Shown here: positions 7,197-10,508 of the stretch, piece after piece
Position numbering within the stretch: position 1 is the first letter of the stretch
Layout of the letters: every line of letters starts with the position of its first letter
Source of the DNA: Methylomicrobium sp.
Lineage (GTDB): Bacteria > Pseudomonadota > Gammaproteobacteria > Methylococcales > Methylomonadaceae
Length of the DNA: 10,508 nucleotides
Direction: 5' to 3'
Assembly (NCBI GenBank): GCA_007135635.1
Contig: SLIO01000232.1
Location: 1 to 10,508 of the forward strand
Program-made: the position numbers and the translations under genes
The notes under the pieces: generated by a model
What the model was told of the DNA's origin: nothing
What the model saw: the letters and a program-made list of their open reading frames with translations, nothing else
The model's database searches: none

Positions 7197-7384
7197 TTAC
7201 GTAAGGCTTCGGCTTCTTCTTGACTCAATTCACGAGCTTCGTCTTCGAGCATTACCGGAATGCCGTCGCGTATTGGGAACGCCAAGCGATCTGCGATAGA
7301 AATCAGCTCCTGTTTGTCTTTGTCATAGATCAACGGCCCTTTGCTGACCGGACTAACCAGAATTTCAAGTAATTTTGTGTCCAT
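7193..7384 (-). CDS. Trm112 family (YcaR-like) protein lacking the zinc cysteines
   Basis: A 63-residue protein matching the YcaR/Trm112 family, clearest in KQELI (24-28), [13 protein letters not shown] (34-46) and EDEAREL (47-53). The gene sits between lpxK and kdsB, the usual place of ycaR. In E. coli the family motif at 11-14 is CPVC, half of a zinc site; here it is SPVS (codons AGT and AGC), and there is no cysteine anywhere in the protein, so a cysteine zinc site is impossible. Function in bacteria is not settled; eukaryotic and archaeal Trm112 activate methyltransferases. The ATG lies 20 bases inside the end of lpxK, and a GAGAG sequence precedes it. The reading frame is intact and embedded in overlapping genes, so it looks maintained. 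Confidence 0.92.
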   Translation of the reverse strand: MDTKLLEILVSPVSKGPLIYDKDKQELISIADRLAFPIRDGIPVMLEDEARELSQEEAEALRK

Positions 7385-8366
7385 CGTTCTTTTCTCTCAA
7401 TAAGATTAATAATCGATTCGTAAAGGCCGGTTCCAGATGGGCCGTCACCGGCACATACCAATGCGTATCGCGCGCAAAACCGAAGCACTTGACGGCGTCT
7501 TTCTCGGTCATCAGTACCGGCTTTTCGCCAAATTCTATATCGCTGGCTTGATAGGAATGATGATCGGGGAATTTATGATTGATGCATTGCAAGCCGGCAG
7601 CGTCCAACTTGTTGAAAAAACGGTCGGGATTGCCGATTCCGGCTAGTGCGTGACAATCCAAATCGGTAAAATCTAGCAAAGACTTGGATGCACCGGTTAC
7701 CAAGTTGATTGCCGTTTCGCCTTTAAGCCTCATCGAAAAACGCTTGTCTTCGGTTTTTGTTCCGTTCTCGATAATAAAGTCGACTTCCGCCAAGCGTTCG
7801 ACGGGCTCTCTCAACGGCCCGGCCGGCAGACAATAACCATTACCGAACTGTCTATCGCCGTCGACGACCGCAATTTCGATATCGCGTCCCAATTTATAAT
7901 GCTGCAGACCGTCGTCCGATAATATGACATCGCAGCCTTCTTGCTCCAGCAAAAAGCGCCCGGCTTCAAAACGGTTAACGCCAACTGCGACCGGACAATC
8001 GGCGTGCTTGGACAATAACAAAGGTTCATCGCCAACCATAGCGGCATTGTCGGAAGGGTCAACCTTGACCGGAGTGTCTTGGACTTTACCGCCGTATCCA
8101 CGACTGATGACGCCAGGCCTATAACCGTTCTGTTTCAAAAGCCTAGCCAACGCGATAATCAACGGCGTTTTACCGGTACCGCCGACGCTGATATTGCCGA
8201 CGATGATAACAGGAACCGGTAGACGCCGGATTTTCAAACATCCTGCTCGATAAAGACTGCGCCTGAGTTTGACGACTCCTTGAAAAAACCAACTCAACGG
8301 TAATAAACACTTAGCGGGAAACCGGCCTTGATACCAAACGGCATCGAGCGATAACCAGCCGTTCAT
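7365..8366 (-). CDS. lpxK: Tetraacyldisaccharide 4'-kinase LpxK
   Basis: Phosphorylates the 4' position of the lipid A disaccharide precursor to make lipid IVA, at the cytoplasmic face of the inner membrane. The N-terminus (about 20-40) is hydrophobic and basic, fitting membrane attachment. The Walker A loop is [12 protein letters not shown] (57-68), followed by SRGYGGK (88-94), GDEP (112-115), the DDGLQH motif (151-156), [10 protein letters not shown] (242-251), DHH (268-270) and MTEKDAVK (286-293). All expected catalytic features are present; length 333 is close to E. coli (328). The ATG follows the exbD stop directly (TAAATG) and the 3' end overlaps the next gene by 20 bases. KdsB, two genes on, acts just after this step of LPS assembly. 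Confidence 0.96.
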   Translation of the reverse strand: MNGWLSLDAVWYQGRFPAKCLLPLSWFFQGVVKLRRSLYRAGCLKIRRLPVPVIIVGNISVGGTGKTPLIIALARLLKQNGYRPGVISRGYGGKVQDTPVKVDPSDNAAMVGDEPLLLSKHADCPVAVGVNRFEAGRFLLEQEGCDVILSDDGLQHYKLGRDIEIAVVDGDRQFGNGYCLPAGPLREPVERLAEVDFIIENGTKTEDKRFSMRLKGETAINLVTGASKSLLDFTDLDCHALAGIGNPDRFFNKLDAAGLQCINHKFPDHHSYQASDIEFGEKPVLMTEKDAVKCFGFARDTHWYVPVTAHLEPAFTNRLLILLREKNDGHKIT

Positions 8367-8801
8367 TTATTCGCCACTGGGTTTTATTGCCGCAAAGGTA
8401 ATGTGTTTGAAACCAATCTGTCCTGCAATATCCAAAGCCATTACGACAGACTTATGCGGCGTTTTACCGTCGGCACTGATAACAAACGGAATCGAACGCG
8501 ATGAACCGGCGAGTTTGAGCAATTCCTGTTTGAGCGTCTTTTTTTCTTGATTGACCAATTGATAAGGCAAGCCATCTTCGCCGGTCAGATAATACACGCC
8601 CTCTGAATCGATACTCAACTCGATTTGCCTGAGTTTTCTTTCGGGTTCGCTACCTTCGGCTTCCGGCAAGTCAATATTCAATACGGTTTCCCGGTTGAAG
8701 GTCGTTGTCACCATAAAGAAAATCAACAATAAAAAGACCACGTCGATCATCGGCGTAATACTGATTTCGAGCTTTTCTCTTTTTTCACGATGAAAATCCA
8801 T
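8367..8801 (-). CDS. exbD: ExbD/TolR-type proton-motor subunit
   Basis: Inner-membrane subunit that, with ExbB, couples proton flow to energising a periplasm-spanning partner. A short charged cytoplasmic N-terminus leads into one membrane segment (about 15-37) with the essential aspartate D20 in ITPMIDVVFLLLIFFMV, equivalent to D25 of E. coli ExbD. The periplasmic domain (about 40-144) ends with the usual FVISADGKTPHKSVVMALD and AGQIGFKHITFA regions. Length 144 is typical. The start overlaps the exbB stop by one base (TGATG) and the stop abuts the lpxK ATG. TolR is the alternative, but no tolA, tolB or pal is nearby; TonB is also absent from the window, so the partner is unknown. Confidence 0.92.
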   Translation of the reverse strand: MDFHREKREKLEISITPMIDVVFLLLIFFMVTTTFNRETVLNIDLPEAEGSEPERKLRQIELSIDSEGVYYLTGEDGLPYQLVNQEKKTLKQELLKLAGSSRSIPFVISADGKTPHKSVVMALDIAGQIGFKHITFAAIKPSGE

Positions 8802-9415
8802 CAGGCTTCCTCACGTTCTCCGTGCAACACATCAATTAAGCGTAACGCTTCCTCTTCCATATTTAAAACATATTCATCAACCAAGCGCTCGAAATAACGG
8901 TGAAAAATCAGGCTTGGAATCGCGACGGTCAAGCCGGCCGCGGTCGTAATCAATGCCTCGGAAATACCCCCTGCCAATATCGTAGGATCGCCGACACCAT
9001 GCATCATGATGGCCGTAAATACTTTGATCATACCGACTACGGTTCCCAAAAGGCCCAACAATGGCGTGATCGAGGCAATCGTACCCAACGTATTCAGAAA
9101 TTTTTCCAAGTCGTGAACGATTTGCCGCCCCACTTCCTCAATACTAGTGCGCATGATATCCCGGCCGTGACGGCTATTGGCAAGCCCCGCTGCCAAAACC
9201 GCACCCAACGGCGAACTCATTTTAAGGCTGCGCAACGATGAAGCATCGAGTTTACCTTCTCGAGATAATTTCCATATCTGAGGAACCAGATCGGGCGGCA
9301 AAATTTTATTTTTGCGTAACGTCCAAAAACGCTCGGCAATGATCGCCATCGCCCCGATGGAGCACAAAATAATTGGCAGCATTAACCAGCCGCCGCTTTT
9401 AATCAAATCGAACAC
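8801..9415 (-). CDS. exbB: ExbB/TolQ/MotA-family proton channel
   Basis: Membrane subunit of the ExbB-ExbD motor. Three membrane segments are visible at about 10-29, 107-135 and 150-172, with the large cytoplasmic loop between the first two, as in ExbB/TolQ. The last segment carries the conserved GISEALITTAAGL with E153, matching the conserved glutamate of E. coli ExbB, and the middle one PLLGLLGTVVGMI. Length 204 is short compared with E. coli ExbB (244), lacking its extended N-terminus, but usual for exbB genes next to lpxK. The start is GTG, with AGGT seven bases upstream. It is the first gene of a chain exbB-exbD-lpxK-trm112-kdsB with essentially no gaps. Confidence 0.92.
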   Translation of the reverse strand: MFDLIKSGGWLMLPIILCSIGAMAIIAERFWTLRKNKILPPDLVPQIWKLSREGKLDASSLRSLKMSSPLGAVLAAGLANSRHGRDIMRTSIEEVGRQIVHDLEKFLNTLGTIASITPLLGLLGTVVGMIKVFTAIMMHGVGDPTILAGGISEALITTAAGLTVAIPSLIFHRYFERLVDEYVLNMEEEALRLIDVLHGEREEA

Positions 9416-9422
9416 TATTTTT

Positions 9423-9426
9423 ACCT
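9423..9426 (-). promoter_or_regulatory. Ribosome-binding site supporting the exbB GTG start
   Basis: AGGT on the minus strand lies seven bases before the GTG at 9415. The next in-frame methionine is residue 12, inside the first membrane segment, so GTG is the better start. TATAAA and TATATT sequences just upstream may be part of a promoter, but I could not pair them with a convincing -35 box. Confidence 0.5.
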
Positions 9427-9501
9427 ATGTTTATAAAACTTAAGACAAAATATACCGTTTCAGCCAAATAAGCCGGAATGACGCTTTCGATAACCCGGCT
9501 T

Positions 9502-9637
9502 CCCACTTAAAGCGGGACAAAAGCACTAAGGATTAACCGTTCGCCCTGAGCCTGTCGAAGGGTGGATGGTTAATCCGCCTATGGTCGACAGGCTTACCAC
9601 GAACGGATTAACCTTAAACTGTCCCGCGTTAAGTGAG
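9502..9637. repeat. 136-bp long-hairpin repeat (MITE-like)
   Basis: The left arm (9502-9543, CCCACTTAA...GCGGGACA...CGTTCG) and right arm (9600-9637) are inverted copies with a few mismatches and a small insertion. Inside them AGCCTGTCGA (9549-9558) pairs with TCGACAGGCT (9585-9594), so the whole unit can form one long stem. A GGTTAATCC/GGATTAACC motif occurs three times (about 9532, 9567 and 9605). The CCCTGAGCCTGTCGAAGGG core is, to my recollection, a very common intergenic repeat in proteobacteria. I see no target-site duplication and no coding capacity. It lies between the MFS gene stop and exbB and may end MFS transcription. Confidence 0.8.
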
Positions 9638-9650
9638 TAGACTAACTAAT

Positions 9651-10508
9651 TTAAACAAATCCCGCTTGCTTAGCATTGTCACGGCCCACCCAAACGTAGG
9701 CAAACAGCAACGCAGTACCACAACAAACTGCGGCAATGCTATAAACGAAGTGAGCCCCTTGCGAATCCCAAAAATAACCACTGTAGAGACTGCCCAGCAT
9801 GCCACCTAGGCCGAAACTGACGCTGCTATAAAGCGCTTGTCCTTTGCCTTGATGACGGTGGCCGAAATAATAATCGACCAGATGAATCGCCGCCACATGC
9901 GTTGCCCCGAAAGTCGCGGCATGAAGCACTTGCGCGAATATCAATATCGGCAAATTCTCTGCACACCAAGCAATCAACAACCAGCGAGCAATACTTAATA
10001 CGATGCTGGCCAGTAAAATACGTCTTAGCGAATACTTTACCAACAGTCTTCGCATAAACACAAACAGCACGATTTCGGCAAAAACGCCCAACGACCACAA
10101 CATCCCGGTCGTCGTTCCCGAATAATCGTGCTGATTCAAAAAAATCGAATAAAACACATAATAAGGACCGTGCGCGATTTGCAATAACATGTAGACGAAA
10201 AAAAACGCCCACACTTCAGGCTTTTTTAAAATTCTTCCAATAGCGACGCCATCCCTAACTTGTTGGGAGGCATAAGCTTCGGGCGTTATCAACGCCACCA
10301 GCCAAATCGATACCAAAAGTCCGGTAATGATCTCCGGCATAAACGCTAAGCCTTGCCAGTCAAGCAAGCGGCCAATGCCTATCACGGTCGCAATAAAACC
10401 AATCGAACCCCATAGCCGGATTTGGCTATAACGCTGCGGTTCTTGTTTTAAATGAAACAAAGTCGCCGCTTCAAATTGCGGCAGCGCGGCATTCCAGAAA
10501 AAACTGAA
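9651..10508 (-). CDS. MFS permease, PPP/HcaT-like family (5' end outside window)
   Basis: C-terminal 285 residues of a major facilitator inner-membrane transporter; the reading frame is open to the window edge, so the start is missing. Compared with E. coli HcaT (379 residues) about 110 residues are absent. The visible part starts FSFFWNAALPQFEA, then LKQEPQRYSQIRLWGSIGF, matching the HcaT stretch around DYGKVRLWGSVAF. Later AHGPYYVFYSIF, GMLWSLGVFAEI, ARWLLIAW and QVLHAATFGATHVAAI align with HcaT's second half. About eight membrane segments are visible. HcaT imports 3-phenylpropionate; the substrate here is unknown, and genomes without that pathway also carry relatives. Its 3' end is 235 bases from exbB with a long hairpin between, so it is probably a separate transcription unit. 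Confidence 0.88.
   Translation of the reverse strand, partial: FSFFWNAALPQFEAATLFHLKQEPQRYSQIRLWGSIGFIATVIGIGRLLDWQGLAFMPEIITGLLVSIWLVALITPEAYASQQVRDGVAIGRILKKPEVWAFFFVYMLLQIAHGPYYVFYSIFLNQHDYSGTTTGMLWSLGVFAEIVLFVFMRRLLVKYSLRRILLASIVLSIARWLLIAWCAENLPILIFAQVLHAATFGATHVAAIHLVDYYFGHRHQGKGQALYSSVSFGLGGMLGSLYSGYFWDSQGAHFVYSIAAVCCGTALLFAYVWVGRDNAKQAGFV

Noticed and set aside
8900..9241. 113-codon plus-strand open frame
   Set aside because: Antisense to exbB; charged, low-complexity translation with no family features.
8367..9415. tolQ-tolR assignment for the motor genes
   Set aside because: No tolA, tolB, pal or ybgC neighbour is present, and linkage to lpxK fits the exbB-exbD arrangement; sequence alone cannot fully exclude it.

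Overview
The window reads as ordinary chromosome of a gammaproteobacterium. The proteins are close to E. coli and Pseudomonas families (RecJ, AlaC, homoserine dehydrogenase, KdsB, LpxK, ExbB/ExbD). The balanced base composition, the gene order (alaC-hom-thrC; exbB-exbD-lpxK-trm112-kdsB) and gaps packed with palindromic repeats suggest a methanotroph of the Methylococcales (Methylobacter/Methylomonas-like). That placement is inference from gene content, not a database match. LpxK and KdsB show a Gram-negative lipopolysaccharide outer membrane.

All ten convincing genes lie on the minus strand, so transcription runs from high to low coordinates. From the right: a PPP/HcaT-like MFS permease cut by the window edge (9651-10508); a very tight envelope cluster exbB, exbD, lpxK, a Trm112-family gene and kdsB (9415 down to 6429), whose stops and starts overlap or abut; the amino-acid cluster alaC-hom-thrC (6166 down to 2527), with a good sigma-70-type promoter in front of alaC and a strong Shine-Dalgarno supporting a TTG start for hom; then recJ alone (2097 down to 352).

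exbB/exbD encode a proton-driven inner-membrane motor of the TonB-accessory type. lpxK phosphorylates the lipid A precursor and kdsB activates Kdo for attachment to lipid A, so these two act on the same branch of LPS assembly. hom and thrC share the homoserine-to-threonine branch, and alaC makes alanine from pyruvate. recJ is the 5'-3' single-strand exonuclease of repair and recombination.

The non-coding gaps are the unusual part. Each of the four larger gaps (1-351, 2098-2526, 6167-6428, 9416-9650) holds a palindromic element with a different core: a C-run/G-run inverted repeat, a cluster of four perfect hairpins, an element with heptamer inverted ends that overlaps the kdsB stop, and a 136-bp long hairpin. 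The first two share similar inverted ends (TCAG-N-CCCC) and nearly the same length. A separate tandem array of five heptamers sits directly in front of the recJ ATG. The Trm112-family protein has lost every cysteine, including the CPxC zinc site. I found no CRISPR array, prophage, defence system, tRNA or rRNA, and no complete insertion sequence. No clearly new system is visible; the best leads are the repeat elements and the cysteine-free Trm112 protein.
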